In this document: one piece after another, positions 11,436-23,569 of the stretch
Layout: each line of letters opens with the position of its first letter
How positions within the stretch are numbered: position 1 is the stretch's first letter
Assembly: GCA_037176725.1 (NCBI GenBank)
Contig: JAZBRS010000035.1
Span: forward strand, 42,976,001 to 43,040,000
DNA: 64,000 nucleotides
Origin: Posidonia oceanica
Lineage: Eukaryota; Streptophyta; Magnoliopsida; Alismatales; Posidoniaceae
Direction of reading: 5' to 3'
The notes under the pieces: model-generated
The model's database searches: none
The model's input: the letters and a program-made list of their open reading frames with translations, nothing else
Told to the model about the DNA's origin: nothing
Program-made: the position numbers and the translations under genes

Positions 11436-14423
11436 CTAGGGCTCCGCAATCAACCTAACCATGCTTTCCAAGGCAATAGGTTCTATGGTTTGGGACACAT
11501 GGGCAGCTTGGAACACGCGAAGAAAAGTCTCCCGGTGTTCGGTGGATGTGTATATAAGGTCCCAAATGGATATGTTGGCTCTAACCTTCTTTAATTGGGA
11601 GCTGATGTCGGCCTTGGGCTGGCCCTTTTTGGTGGTAGGAGGTGTGGCTTTGGTGGTAGGTTCAGTTGTGGAAGGTACAGGAGGTTGGCCTGATGGTGGA
11701 GGTACTGTAGGTTCTGGATGGCTAGGCCTAACCACCGATACTGTGAGCTTGTAGACCATCCCCGATCACGTCACTTCCATGCACATTTCTGTGGCGTAGC
11801 TGTAGGGTACGCGATGGGTGTCCTGGGTTAGGTTAATAACCACGGGAGCACGTGCAGCGAGCACAAGAGGGGCTACAGGGGTGTCTATTGGTAAATGGGG
11901 AGATGGATGAGGTTGCTGGGAAGGCAAAGTAGGTGGAGGCTGAGCTCTAGCTAACAGGTGGATAGGGGATCCTAGCTGAGGCCTACCTAGGAGGTGTATT
12001 GGGGCTTGAGCCTGAGGAAGCATGGTGGGTGGGGTGGAAGAGTGCTCCAGCCTGGCGCACGGTCGGATCATATGAACGCCCTACTCAGAGCCGACGACAG
12101 CCGCAAGGTAAAGAGAGACTGGAAAGGGTTCAGCAATGTCATGGATAAGCTGAGAGGGGTCTACCACAGACATGGCAGACCTGAAAGGGAAGAGAGAGTG
12201 GATCCCTGAGGTTCCTGTGCCTCATGGATAGGAGTGCTCCGGCAGGGGCTGGTGGACAATGTTGCTAGGGGAAGATGCTGTTGCTGATGTAGGGGGAGGT
12301 GTGGAAGTGGACGCCTCGTGCGTGTCGATTACAATCGTTCCCGATTCGATCAGATCCTGAATAGCATTCTGTAAGGTGAAGCAACTATCCGTCGAATGCT
12401 CGGTATTACGATGGAAGTTGCAAAAGAGATTTGCCTTATGCCAATGCGCAAGGGGGTTTGGCAATGGGCGAACCTCCGGAAAGCTCAGGAGCGATGCAAC
12501 CTTAGGGAGAACGGCACTCAGCGGTTCCGCCAGTGGGGCGAACTTCGGCCTGTCTACGACTGACTGTCTCTACCTTTGGTATTGTCCTTGCTGAACTGGT
12601 GCAGCAGGATAGACCGGTCGAGCGGTGGTGATGATCTGTGGTGTGGGGTGTGCCCTTGGTGCTGGTGCGTAAACGATCTAAGCAGGGGCAGGCCAAGACG
12701 CGAGATGAATAGGCGCAGCAGGAGAGTTGACGTATGCAACAGCGGGCTTCGGAGGATCCTTCTTCCAAGGGTGGCTACTACTGCTACCGCTGTTGTTGTT
12801 GATGGTGCTACTGCTGCTGCTGTTGCTATTGGCGGAGGCCTGCTTGGCGAATGCAAAGAGTGTGGGGAAGTTTCCACTCCACAACGAACTCTCTACGTGA
12901 GCGCTAGCTCGGATCAGTGCAACGAAGGTTGTGACGGGTTGGATGTTAAGCACAGCCCTGGTAGATGGCTGCACCTCTTTGATTAGGATCTCGATAGACT
13001 CCTTGTCAGAGGGCCTATCTCGAACCTGTGAAGCAAGGGCACGCTAGCGGCCAACATACTCCCCGAACGGCTCGCCAGGATTCTGCTTGGTTGTGACCAG
13101 GTCCGCGTGCTTTAGGACCAGGTCGAGGTTGAAGGAGTATTGTTCCAGGAACGCCTAGCTAAGGTCATTCCAAGTCTTGAGGGCGGTCATGTCAAGCGAT
13201 GTGAACCACTTGAGGGTCGGACCAGTCAGACTTTTCTGGAACAGCTGGATCAGCAACCTCTCGCTTGCCTGAAGCTGAGCGAGATCACCACCGTATGCCT
13301 TCAGATGGGCTATGGGGCAACCTCTACCATTATATTTTTCAAAGTCTGGGATTTTGAACTTTGGTGGGAGTACCGCCTCTAGGAAGTAGCAGAGGTCCTG
13401 GAACTGGTAGGACTAGTGGTTAGTACCCTGCACTAGACGTAGTGCTTTCTCTAGAACATCCATCCTGTTATTGATGGGGTTTGGATTGGCTGCCGAAGGT
13501 GATGGGATAGCAGGAGCAGAGACTATGTACGCCGATTGGGTCGCACCGAGGTGCTCCTCAGGATCCACCATCATGTCGCCTGGTGATGCGACGTGATGGC
13601 CGGTGTACCCGTGCGTGGGTGTAGTGTTAGAGGGAATGCATGCTGAAGTCTGAACCTGATGCAATGGAGGTGGATAGATGACATGCTGTGCAGTGGGTGC
13701 AGAGTGCTGGAGCAACAGTGGCCGCACCGGCACGGTGACGGGCGGTGGGCCTGTGGGTTACTGTGCTCCAACCAGCACGAAGGACTGGCCACTAGGTGGC
13801 GGAGGTGCATGTTGTGCGTAGTGCTGTGTAGATGCAGGAGGCGGAAACCGTGCCCCCATCGCCGGAACCATGAGCAACTGAGGCGATGGTCTAGGTGGAA
13901 GTGCAGAGCGGAATGCATGATATGTGGGAGTAGGCCGCACAGGAACCTCGGGACCAGTAGGAATGAAAGAGGGGCAAACTGATAGAGCCATGCCCTGCAG
14001 CCACTGGGCAGTCTCCATTAGGTGCCGATACTGCTCATCAGGCGTCCTGTTAGTGGGAATGTTGAGGTGCAGTGTTGGCAGGGGACTAAAGCCAAAAGGG
14101 ACAGACTGTCTAGGAGATTGAAGTCCTACAGCAAGGGTTGCCGCAGCAGAAGAGGTGTTGAGAGGGACGTAGCCCTAGGATAGTGGGGTCAAAGGCGCCT
14201 CCGGAACGCGAGTGGCGATCATCAAGATAGACTCGATGACCGGATCCGGAGGGGCGTAGGTCTGCCAATGCCCCGAAACAAACTAGGGTGCCCCAGACAC
14301 CACAGGATGGAACCCTGGTGTCACAAGGGGCATAGAGGGAGTGGAAGAGGAAGTTGGAGGGACCGAAGTGGAAACCACCTCCAAGGCAAGGGTAAGCAGG
14401 GGTTCAATGGTGCGCTGGGCCAT
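11436..14423 (-). pseudogene. E1 gag
   Basis: Start chosen at ATG 14423 (MAQRT), the position matching the gag start of E2, E3 and E4. A proline-rich N-terminus of about 350 residues precedes the retrotransposon gag core around WFTSLDM and ASQVRDRPSD. Then come a Ser/Asn-rich linker, a nucleocapsid knuckle CNFHRNTEHSTDSC of the C-x2-H-x4-H-x4-C form usual in Tat elements, a repeated IHLLGRPQ-type stretch, and the pre-protease helix IWDLIYTSTEHRE. The same frame runs from 14423 to 11040 with several internal stops (for example TAA near 13758, TAG near 13413 and 12678, TGA near 11766) but no frameshift I could detect. Gag would form the particle and package RNA; this copy is dead. Confidence 0.85.
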
Positions 14424-15597
14424 CGCTGACTGAGAGCGGGTGAGAATAGGGCTGCGATGAGATGTGAAAGGGCGAGTTCTGGGAGGAGCTATCGTCGCAA
14501 AAGCGGATAGCTCAGGAGAAGATGGTCAAGCACAAGTGTCTCAATAGGGGTGTCAGTAAGAGGAAGGACTCAAGCACTAGCTAGGGAACTCGCTCACTGA
14601 CCTCTACGCGACACAACAGAAATTGGGATTAGAACCAGAAAATGAAATGTAAATGCCTTTAATTGTGGCATGAATGACATGTATGCTCTCTAGCATGCTC
14701 TCTCTCACCAATCTAGTGTATCCTAGTAGGTAGTCTACTTCGAATACTCACAGGTGTGCAGGTCACCGACTCAGGCTAGAAAAGGTAGGTCCCTTGTCTA
14801 AATCCTGGCCAAAGCTCAGGTAGTAACAAGATGGTGCGTTGGTGGCCTCGACCCTGCCGAAGCGTGGGTGGTATCCTCCACTAGCACCGACACGACCCCT
14901 GACAAGAGGGGACAGACCGACTGACTCGCGCCATGCCAAAGCAGTGGGGCAAGAGGCTGGGACTATCCTTCGCAGACTGGTAGGTGGACTCAGATGAGAA
15001 GATGCATGCCCTATATGATGCTTCATACAAATGATTAAAGTCTTTTAGCTTGCATATTTTATTAACTCAAGGGGATGCAAGTGTGTTGATGGCTCTAGTT
15101 GTACCTAGAATTTATTTTTACTTGCCATTTTTAGTTAGCCGTGGGGGAAGCAATCAGTCTCTAATTGTCCTTAGGCTTAATGCAAAAAGGGGAAGAAAAT
15201 CACCCAAGCATGGCAAGCAAACATCATACATCATTGCAAAAAGCATGCTCATGACATGTGCTAATGTTGTCAACATGCTAAGTGAAAATGGAAAACAACC
15301 AGCACATCAAAAGGCACATAAAGCATGGCATGTGCAATAGTGTAGTGGCATGGTATACTTGTGTGAAATAAAACAGGCATCAGACAAAAGGCATGGACAA
15401 AAGCAATAATCATGCAAGCATGGTAATCGTATACTGAAGTAAGGAAAGTGCATGAATTAAAGCAACTGATAAGCAAGTAAAGTAATTAAATGCTGAGATA
15501 AGCAATGAGTAAAGCATAATGCTGCGAGCAAACAAACAAGGCGATAGGTGCAAAGCTAACCAAACAAGTAAGCCACACAGAAAGCGGAAGAGTGGAA
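14424..15597 (-). other. E1 5' leader
   Basis: Untranslated leader between PBS and gag. The stretch about 14690-15010 is strongly conserved in E2, E3 and E4 (see leader ORF). A T-rich stretch ending in TAG lies about 190 nt before gag (minus strand, near 14606) and could be a splice acceptor. The part near the PBS (15020-15590) is AT-rich with no feature I can support. Confidence 0.6.
14763..15026 (-). CDS. Candidate leader ORF in E1 (87 codons)
   Basis: A reading frame in the element's sense strand upstream of gag. Its core (SPPTSLRR, then SVGLSPLVRGRVG and GGYHPRF) is almost identical to a frame at 60089-60334 in E4. Over 60 aligned codons I count nine synonymous and eight amino-acid-changing differences, which hints at coding constraint but is not proof, because the region is also conserved as nucleic acid. 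The E2 and E3 copies have stops or frame breaks. I recognise no domain. It could equally be a structured packaging or dimerisation leader that happens to be open. Confidence 0.35.
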   Translation of the reverse strand: MKHHIGHASSHLSPPTSLRRIVPASCPTALAWRESVGLSPLVRGRVGASGGYHPRFGRVEATNAPSCYYLSFGQDLDKGPTFSSLSR

Positions 15598-15615
15598 ATG
15601 AAAGCGGAGTCGCCA
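15598..15615 (-). other. E1 primer-binding site
   Basis: The minus strand reads TGGCGACTCCGCT followed by five non-matching bases. The first 13 fit the complement of the plant tRNA-Arg 3' end (TGGCGACTCCGCTGGGGA). It lies one base from the LTR end, which fixes the LTR boundary. Confidence 0.85.
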
Positions 15616-15777
15616 CTGTAGTAACCCTGAAAATCGGTGCATCCATGCACGCTGCCAAAGCTCGCGTGTACCAACTGAGATTAGGCTGCTATTAGTGGTT
15701 GGTTCCGAGGAGGGATTTTCAACTTGAAAACACTGGAAAACAGAGGCAAATGCAAAAGGAAAGTAAAAAAAAGAAAA

Positions 15778-15788
15778 GGGAGTTGCCA
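15778..15788 (-). other. PBS-like motif inside E1 LTR
   Basis: Minus strand TGGCAACTCCC, matching the first 11 bases of the PBS at 9 positions, 173 nt upstream of the real PBS in the element's orientation. Equivalent motifs lie at 28848, 43698 and 59159. Confidence 0.6.
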
Positions 15789-15938
15789 CCTAATTTATTA
15801 AATCGGGAAAACTAGGAAAACCAGGTAAAGAACATGCAAGGAAAATGAATGCGTTTCGAAAGCATGCAAAGTCTAATATAAATGGATGACACAAAGTCAA
15901 TGTGGTCCAGAGAAAGGGCAAGGACTCCTGTTATGTGC

Positions 15939-15960
15939 GGGGAAGATGTTAGGCACCCCC
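15939..15960 (-). promoter_or_regulatory. Conserved LTR hairpin block, E1 copy
   Basis: Minus strand GGTGCCTAACATC within a G-run/C-run frame, predicted to fold as a short stem with loop CCTAA. The same block with nearly identical flanks occurs in the other three LTRs, although the rest of the LTRs differ. Confidence 0.55.
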
Positions 15961-17150
15961 AACACGCTTGAGGAATCAGTCTTTCTAACTGATCCGCTAC
16001 AGTGTGGCAAAATGTTGGCAAATGAATGCCGGTTTATATATGCCCTAAGGCGGTATGCAGGATGCAATTTGTAAACCAATGCAAAGCTTAGCAAACCTTG
16101 TTTTAAAAGCAATTAAGCGAAATCGAAGCGTTGCAAAAGGCGATAGATACTAGGCAAGCAAACTGAAAATGAATGCGTCGAAGAAAACAAACGAGAAGCG
16201 GCAAAGGTGGCAGTTCAACGCTCTGTCTGGATCAAGGCTTGGTCGCTGGTCCGGCAGCCGTCTATGATGGTCGCCGGTGAGGCAGGCGGCGGACAAGCTC
16301 CCCACACAGCAGCGGCTGCTGCCACGATCGAGGCGTAAAATAATGCGAAAAGGAAAATAGAAAAACTTGGAAACCACAGATGACATGCTGGAAAACAAGG
16401 TTTGCAAGTAAACGAGGCTGGAAAACCAAAACGGGTGTTAGAAAACCAGGGGCTAGCCTGTTGCTCACACTGCAAGTTGGGTCACCGGTCAGGACAACCA
16501 CCAGCCTAGCCGCCACACAGGGGGCATCGAGGCTGGTAGCCAGTAAACTAGGCGGCTTCACTGCTGGCAGTCCAGTCGAGCAGAGGCCTTCATTACCGGA
16601 GACAAGCCTGACAGACATGATAAACTTGAAATAAACATCGTGGAGCTAAAGCTAGCTTAACGTAGAAGAAAAACATGCATTGAGATCCAAAAATGAGCAT
16701 ATGAGTCTTGAGATACAATTACCGGATGTTGGCCGGCAAACTGACTAGAGTTGCAGTCGAGTCACCGACAAAGCCGGCGACAAGCCTGCAACTCCGGTAG
16801 TTCAAATTGCCAAGTTTGAGGTCGGATCTGGAACACATGAGCTAGCTAAACAGAAATCCATTCACACAGATATGTAGAGCATTCATCCAGGAATACATAG
16901 GAATAAAAATCACATGAAATGGACAAGTGAGTCGCAAGATATCACTACCGGAAGTTGGCCGAAGGGCTGGCCTGAGTTGTAGCCTAGTCGTCTGTTGGAC
17001 AGGCGGCGGGGCTACAACCCAAGTTGCCCAGACAGCCATCTTCCCGGCCAGATCTTGGACTCACAAGCAAGCAAAATGATAAACTAATTACTCAAGCATA
17101 TAGAGTATTGAATTGAGATTAAAAGCATATATTTAACAAACAAAATGGGA

Positions 17151-17180
17151 CTTTGAGGTGGCTGGAGCAACACCTCAAAG
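17151..17180. other. Perfect LTR hairpin in E1
   Basis: CTTTGAGGTG and CACCTCAAAG are perfect complements separated by 10 nt. The other LTR has the same structure at 211-240 with one mismatch. Role unknown. Confidence 0.6.
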
Positions 17181-17610
17181 TCGGGCCGGCAGGCTGGCTG
17201 TGTTGCAGGCCAGTTGACACTTGAGCTGGCTCCTAACCTGGCAGTCCGTTGGCCAGACTTCAACACCGAAATTCGTCGTGGTGGCGAAGCCTAAAATGCC
17301 GATATGGGTCGGGGAAGGTTCACGACGCTTCCAGAAACCCAACCACACCTTCAACTTGGAGAATGGCGGTCCGAGGCAGTCCACCCATCTCCGCCCCCTT
17401 TGGCCACCGTCCTCCGTCGAGCTCTGGCCATGGGAGCGGTCGAGCGCGCGAGGAGGAGGCTGGGAAGCCTTTGGGCGTGGTGGAGGATGTGAGGGTGCAT
17501 CCTGGAGCCAAGGGGGCGGTCTGTGCCTCTATCCAGCCTTCGTCAGTGCTTCACCGGCGTTGGCAAACAGCCGTGACCGTTGGGTCAGCCAAGGACACGA
17601 GGAGGAGAAC

Positions 17611-17622
17611 TAACTATATAGG
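17611..17622 (-). promoter_or_regulatory. TATA-box candidate in E1 5' LTR
   Basis: CCTATATAGTTA on the minus strand, about 890 bp inside the LTR and conserved in the other LTR. It would drive transcription of the element and leave a U5/R portion of nearly 2 kb. Confidence 0.5.
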
Positions 17623-18511
17623 AAGGAAGGGGTGAGGTCTGAGAAGGTTCCCGGACCCTTGGACTATCAATGTGGTTAGAGGCTAACCTCTGTGTGGCTT
17701 GCCGAAGTTGACAGTTCCGACGGAGGAGCTTGCGAGAGTTGGGGAAGAAGGGTGTGGTGCAGCGCGGTGACACTTGGGAACGCTCTAGAAAGGCCGGAAT
17801 CACACAAGGATGGACTAGGGAAGCTCTTTGAACTCTCAATTGCACTCTGGAAGCAAAGGAGGAGGAGAAGAGGGCTTGAAAGTTGTGAACGGTGACTGGG
17901 AAATGGCAGTGGATGTTCGATTTTGTTCAGTCAAGGCTGTGGCACAAAGGACGATGGCAGGGAGAGGTGGCATGGGGTCGTGAGATTGTGGGCAAGGTCG
18001 TGGAGTGGTAGGGATGCGAAAGTCACAACCGGTATAGGCGCGAAGTCGTCACGAGAGCATGGCCAGAAGCGTCCAAAACGGCCACGCGGTGGAAGAGTCC
18101 AAGCTCTGTTTCTCACAGTTCAGTCGCCCCTCACAATGGCAACAAACTCAGTCGCCGCTCAATGCAGCCACAAGGCTTAGTCACCCTTGAGACAGGTGAC
18201 TAAAGGTGTGATCCAGTGGGCTGGGCCGGCTGGGCTTGTGTGTTAGGTTTAGATGGAAGTTGTAAAGTGGGATTGGTTTTGGAGTTTTAAAAGGGATTAT
18301 GGATTTGTGGAAGTAGGGTTAGGTTATGAAATGGGTTTTGGCTTATTTTTGGGTTTAAATTAGGGTTGGTTTATGGTAGGAAATTGGATTAGGTGTGGGA
18401 AATGGAGTTGGGTTGTTTTAGGTAGGGTTTTGAAATGGATTCACTGTGCCTTCTTCTGAGCCAACTTCCAAAAGTTCTCCAACAAAAGCCTGTCAAAATG
18501 GGGTGTCTACA

Positions 18512-19575
18512 GCTGGCTTCTGTCAAATCCTCCAGTGACTGCGGCAATCCATTGACTGAAAGGCACTCTTTGGCCTTTGTGGGCTATGGAACCCCCTTAC
18601 TCATACATTCTTCACCTCTACGGGGGAGCTTACTATTCTTCTGGAGGAGGTAAGTGCTTTATTGGGCACTCGACAAGCTGATCCTTCCATTTATTCTAGG
18701 GATGCGTATCTTTTGCCAACCAGGGTGGTAGGGTCCTTTTCTCTCCTTAAATGCATCTTTGGCTTCGTCATTGTCTCGAAGGATTTGGTGTTGGATGGCT
18801 GTATCAACCACGCTTCTTTGTGGAAATTCTTTTCGAAGCAGCAGGACAACATTCGTTCTGAAGCCTCTTGCTTGGAGTTCATCTTTATTTTGATTGGTGG
18901 GCTGGTGCTCTTCCCAAACGAGGCCTTAACCATTAGTACATATCATGCTGAGGTTATGTGCATGAGCATCCGCAATCCAGAGAAAAGTTTGAGTTAGTCT
19001 GTGCTGGCTTTCAACATTCAGGGTTTATCCAATGCTTGCCTCAGTGGGCCATTCATTGGGTCGCCTTTTCTAGTTCTGCAATGGCTGGATGAGCATATTC
19101 TGCTGCTTGCTCTTCATGCTGGTCTTCCCCTCGAGGAGTAAGTTCGCAGGTTCTGCACGTGTGAGGTTAAGCCTCAGATTGATTTCTTCAACCACCACTC
19201 AACATTTCGGATAGCATACGATCCCGAGTATTTCTTGACACTTGTTGGGGCAGCAGAATTTGTGAGGTACAACCCCCAACACTGTTTTCTATGTTGGGCA
19301 CTCCTTGGGTGATACCTCCCATGTCTCGTTTCTTGGATATGATCCTTCCACGTCTAAGGGACACCCCTAGAGATATTGCTCAAGTTTACTTTCACGCCGG
19401 CATCTAGGATGGAAAAGGACAAAGTCGTGTCCTTTCTTTGTGGGATAACCCGAATGTGGACCGTGAAGCCATCTCCAACGCTACCCATGATGTTTGGTAC
19501 GAGGGGGTGAAGCCCAATTTATTCATTGATTTTCCTATGAAGAAGCAAAAATTGCAATCAATATTTTATCTTTAA
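18512..19575 (+). pseudogene. PMD gene A, 5'-truncated by E1
   Basis: The sequence starts abruptly at the E1 LTR end, and the 5' part of the gene is expected left of E1, outside the window. The frame at about 18662-19300 encodes a PMD-like protein. Blocks such as FIFILIGGLVLFPNEALT, GPFIGSPFLVLQWLDEH and FVRYNPQHCF match gene C (LIGGLTIFVSKDFTL, VGSPFLLSRWLYVHF, FVVYNFHHCF). Stops at about 18995 and 19138 and a frame change near 19290 disable it. The last frame ends with the basic tail MKKQKLQ and TAA at 19573-19575, followed by AATAAA at 19581 as a possible polyadenylation signal. Function unknown; PMD proteins are nuclear factors or transposon passengers. Confidence 0.7.
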
Positions 19576-19679
19576 TCATCAATAAAGTCGTATTTTATTT
19601 TTCTTTGGCTGCTTCCCTCTTTCTATCAAATCTTAATGCTTTTTATCAAATAAAATTAAAGTTCAGAAAACTCCCTGTA

Positions 19680-19851
19680 TCAGATGTGTTAGACGTGTGA
19701 ACTGGCGTGTCCAACGTTAACCGCTTGGATCCTTGCGTTTAATGCTTTGCCTTCCTTAGGGCGTTGGACGCCTCATTTGGCGTGGACAACGTTTTGCCTC
19801 CCGATGCGTTTGACGGCCTAGTTGGCGCGTATAACGTTGAATGGTATAAAA
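19680..19851 (+). promoter_or_regulatory. Promoter block of PMD gene B with palindromic modules and TATA box
   Basis: Three successive pairs of a GCGTTGGACGC-like half-site and a GTGTCCAACGTT-like site, each pair offset by 21 bp, start at 19686/19707, 19761/19782 and 19806/19827. They are followed by the TATA box GGTATAAAACC (TATAAAA at 19845-19851), about 120 bp before the ATG at 19970. The sites resemble the 18-bp palindrome GCGTCCAACGTTGGACGC repeated in the E2 LTR. A related but weaker block precedes gene C. Confidence 0.6.
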
Positions 19852-19969
19852 CCTCCATTTTACACAGTAGGTTGGCATCCTTCTTCCTCTTTTCCTCTTC
19901 TCCGGCGATAGTGGCCTCTCTCCGGTGACAACTCCGTGATTTTGGCGAAGGTCCCCTATTTTGTAAAAA

Positions 19970-22900
19970 ATGGAGAAACATATCTCCCACTTCTACTCGC
20001 GAGTGGCGAAGCATGCACAAACGGAGCCCAGGCCCTTGACTTCTGGTGAGCCTGTGTTGGAGGCTCCGGCGACCGTTCCAGTGGTTGTTCTAGCAGTGGT
20101 AAAGATAGTGACGGCGACTATGGAGGCCGTGGCAGGGGCCGTCGGCGCTATGGCTGTGGAGGCAGCGGCTGTGGAGACCGAAGCAAGGGCTGCGGGTGGT
20201 GGAGTCGTGCCTACTGAGGTGGTGGCCGTAGGTGGGGATGCCGGTGACACGGTTGGGGTGGCTACTGAGGCAGTGGGCGAGGATGCCATGGAGGCTGAGG
20301 TGGTGGCTGCAGTGGCAGAGACAGGGGCTGCCGGTGACGATGCTGCAGAGGCAGGGGTGGTTCCGTGTGTGAGCTCTGGCAACTCCGCTAGTTCAGGGGA
20401 GGAGGACTCGGGAGAGGACTCGTAGGAGACGGTTTCAGAGGAGGAGATGCCCGAGGCGGCGCTCGACGATCCTCTGGTTGCTTAGTTTGGCAAGGACGAC
20501 TCCTGGTACCTCAACATTTTGGACTTCACTCGATAGGAGGGGGAGGGTGGTGCTATGGTTCCCCCGGACTTTTGGGGGGCCCAGATTCCCCACAACGAGG
20601 TTCAAGCATCGAGACAGTGTAGGGATGCGTCCCGGATTGAGTATGCCACTGCTACTTTCGTATTAAGAGGATAGGTAATTTTCCTTTTAATTTCTTCCTC
20701 ATTTAACTTGATTATTCTACCTGCTTGACAATTCTCTTTTCTTTGGTAGAGTCAGGCTCCAGCGGTGATTCAGTGCTATTGGGGATGGGTCTGCCGATCT
20801 TATGATATGCTGGGTTCTTTTCAATGGGAGTGCCTGGGACAGATGGGATTTGGGCATTTCCTATCCATTCCCAACTTTCCCCTCCGACCCATTTTCTTGG
20901 AGGTGGTTGCAGAGCGGTACAACTTCCGGACCAGCTCCATTGTCACAAGGGTGGGCGAGTTCGTCCTTTCGTTAGAGGATATGGCCCGGCTAACTAGCCT
21001 ACGGGTGACGGGCCACCTGGTGAGTGGACAAGTTCACTCGGACTATACTGCTATAGCAAGGGAGCTAGTAGGCAGGTTGGTGGCTATGCATGGGCACCAG
21101 CTCTTGGTTATTTCTTTTGTAGTCCGCCGGGTCGAGGAGTTGGCAGTGACAGTGACTGAGCCAGGCATGGAGGCTGACTAGCAGCTCTGGGCTTTCCTGT
21201 TGGTGCTGTTTGGGGAGGTTCTCTTTTCCCACGCCTCTTCGAAGTTGTCCATTGTCTTCTTGCTCCTTTTGGCTGATTTGGATCGAGTGGGAGAGTACGC
21301 TTGGGGAGTAGCCAACCTAGCTCACTTGTACTCGACCCTCTTCTGCTTCACAGATGGCAGCTCTCATCAGCTGGGCAGTAACTTGCCTTTTCTCTAGGTA
21401 AGATAATATGCTTGCTTGCTTGTGAATACCGCATGATATGAAATAATATGCTAATTGGACACCCATGTTTCCCATGCAGATGTGGGCGTGGGATCACTTC
21501 ACTTTCCTACGACCCACTCTTCCTCCTGTTACTCCGACAAGCATACCCTTTCCCCGAGGATTATTTTGGGCTAATGTTGAGCATGCCCTTGAGCCAGCAG
21601 ATGTCAACTGCTATGTCGGTCATCTGCTATTCAAGTTGCTGGTCCCTGTTTAGGAAACTTGCTTCCTTATGTCCTTTCTGCTTCTGCTTATTTATTTATC
21701 TGATATTCCTTTTCTCTTTTCAGGTGGTTTGGAGCCCCTATGCTGAGGGGGAGCACGAGGATGTCCCGGAGATTTCCCGTGATCGGGTCGTTTACGCCAA
21801 GGATATTTGGATCCACTACTAGAACTACTGCCACTTCCAACAGATCAGCAAGGCGCTTCGACTGTTGGGGCGCCGGCAGATTCAACGTCTCCCTCCTCCT
21901 CACAAGGTTTGGCGGGAGACTCGAGGTGGGGGTAGTCGTGCTCGTCACTGGGTCGACATCTACGGCCCGCAGTTGCTGGACTAGGCTCGTCACAGTTCTC
22001 CTACTCCGATGGACGTGACAGAGGAGGACGAGGCTGCCTAGGCCGGATGGATGGATGTTGAGTTCTCCTCTCTAATGATCTTCCACCAGACCCACTTCCT
22101 CGGGCACTCAAACCTTCTCATTGGGGACATAGATCATAGGGAGGCCGTGATGTCTCGAGCGGTCCTGCTGGCGGAGGCTCAGTCATACCATGCCCAGCTG
22201 GAGATAGCGGTGAGCTTTTAAATCTCATTTATAACCTGCCAATTCAGTTTGCTAACTTGTTTCTTTTCCTTTTGCAGCTCAAGGCTGGAGATGAGCAGGC
22301 TCAACGAGAGCGTGGCCTGATCCAGCAGCTATCTTCTTTGACAGGGGAGATCGAGCACCTTCGTGCCTCTGCTTCACAGGTATTTTTACATTTCTGTAGC
22401 TTTGAAAACCTGTTTATAGATTGTAACTGCATACTTCCTTCTTTACAGCCCTCGATTATCTCTGGGCCTCCTCCAGGATAAGGTATATGAATGCTTCTAT
22501 TTTTGCTTTTGAATAAATCCTACTTGATATTAACACTACTGCTTACAGGTCACCTACCTAGAGCATGAGCTGTAAGAACGGGCTGGTGACTTTATTGTTG
22601 CCAGTTCTATGAAGAGACTGAGTGAGTTGGAGGGGACAGTGGCCTCTCAGGCTACATAGATCTGGGAGTTGGAGCAGTGAGTTGCAGACAAGGATGTTGA
22701 GGTTACCAGGACTCAGGCGGTATAATTTGCTTTGCTTCAACCTCCTTTATTTCTTTGTCCTTGCTTGCATTTGACATTTTGATTGCCTTTTACAGTGTTT
22801 GCAAGGTACTGAGGGGGTCATCTCACAGCTTGAGATCGAGCTAGGACACTACAGGAAGCTCGACTATATGAGTGGTGCTAGGTTAGGGCAGCCAGTTCCT

Positions 22901-23065
22901 CCTCCACCGATGCATGAGTCGAGCCACCATTCGGGTAGCCACCAGTCTCGATCCGTCTCTAGGGCTCTGTCAGGTGTTTCAGTTCGCCCATCTACTCAGC
23001 CTCCTTCAATTCCCTCTCTGGCTCCTCCTTTAGTTCCTGAGGGTGAGGGAGAGAGTGCTCCCTAG
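19970..23065 (+). pseudogene. PMD gene B: Ala/Val-rich N-terminus, PMD, coiled-coil tail (eight exons)
   Basis: Exons inferred from GT-AG borders are 19970-20674, 20750-21397, 21480-21653, 21724-22209, 22278-22379, 22449-22482, 22549-22719 and 22796-23065. Nearly all are phase 0, giving about 860 codons. Exon 1 is an Ala/Val/Glu-rich low-complexity head. Exons 2-4 hold the PMD: a LEVVAERYNF block, GEVLFSH, GEYAWGVANLAHLYSTL, then WAWDHFTFLRP, as in rice and other plant transposon-type PMD proteins. Exons 5-7 are heptad-like (QQLSSLTGEIEHLRASASQ) and suggest a coiled coil. Exon 8 is Ser/Pro-rich. There are 13 in-frame stops: eleven TAG, one TAA and one TGA. The exon 3 donor appears mutated to GA, and exon 6 is off by one base. 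The gene structure is otherwise intact. Function unknown. Confidence 0.72.
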
Positions 23066-23569
23066 CTGGTTGTTGTTTTTTCCTTTTATTCGTCAGCATT
23101 TGTATCTTAGGGGTATGCCCCGGTGATCTTGAACAACAAACTCATTTTTGAATGATAATGATTTTTTACGCACTTAGCAAACTTGTCAAATATCTCTTTT
23201 GAATTACCTTTCTCGGAGTTAAAATGAACTTAAGTGACCAATATAGTTAAATAATGGTATTTAATTCAAATTAACTTGAAACCAGCATATTCATGTGAAA
23301 TAATATGTAAATGACAAAGTTGTGAGGAAAGATTTTACCTGCGAGCTTTAAAATCAATTTTTGAGGTTGTCGGCGCCTTAACGAGCCATTAATTCAATGA
23401 AATGCATAACTGATGATTCTGAATGGCCCGGATGTCCAGAAAGTACGAAACTGGTGCTCACACGTGTATTCCAACTTGATTAAGCCTCTAGGATGGACAA
23501 AAGTGGTTTATGCAACTGAAACACTGATTTAGGGGAGCCATAGCCAAGTTCAGCAACTTAAGTCACTAA
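23066..23569. other. Intergenic region between PMD genes B and C
   Basis: AT-rich, no coding potential. I see only ordinary 3' flank, and no clear AATAAA just after the gene B stop. A segment GCAACTTAAGTCACT near 23543 recurs near 25426, which ties this flank to the one after gene C. Confidence 0.5.

Larger units (their letters stand above)
15617..18511 (-). mobile_element. E1 5' LTR (2,895 bp)
   Basis: Bounded by TGTAGACACCCCATTTTGA at the 18511 end and TTACTACA at the 15617 end (minus strand), with the PBS immediately beyond. E1 as a whole would be about 19.8 kb. The LTR carries a TATA candidate, a perfect hairpin, the conserved GGTGCCTAACA hairpin block and a PBS-like motif. The section 16200-17200 contains degenerate GC-rich blocks rich in GCCGGC-like sequence, with no clear period. 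Confidence 0.9.

Noticed and set aside
19993..20382. Antisense Ala/Thr-rich frame over gene B exon 1
   Set aside because: Mirror of GC-rich low-complexity exon 1; gene B has splice sites and PMD homology in the plus frame.
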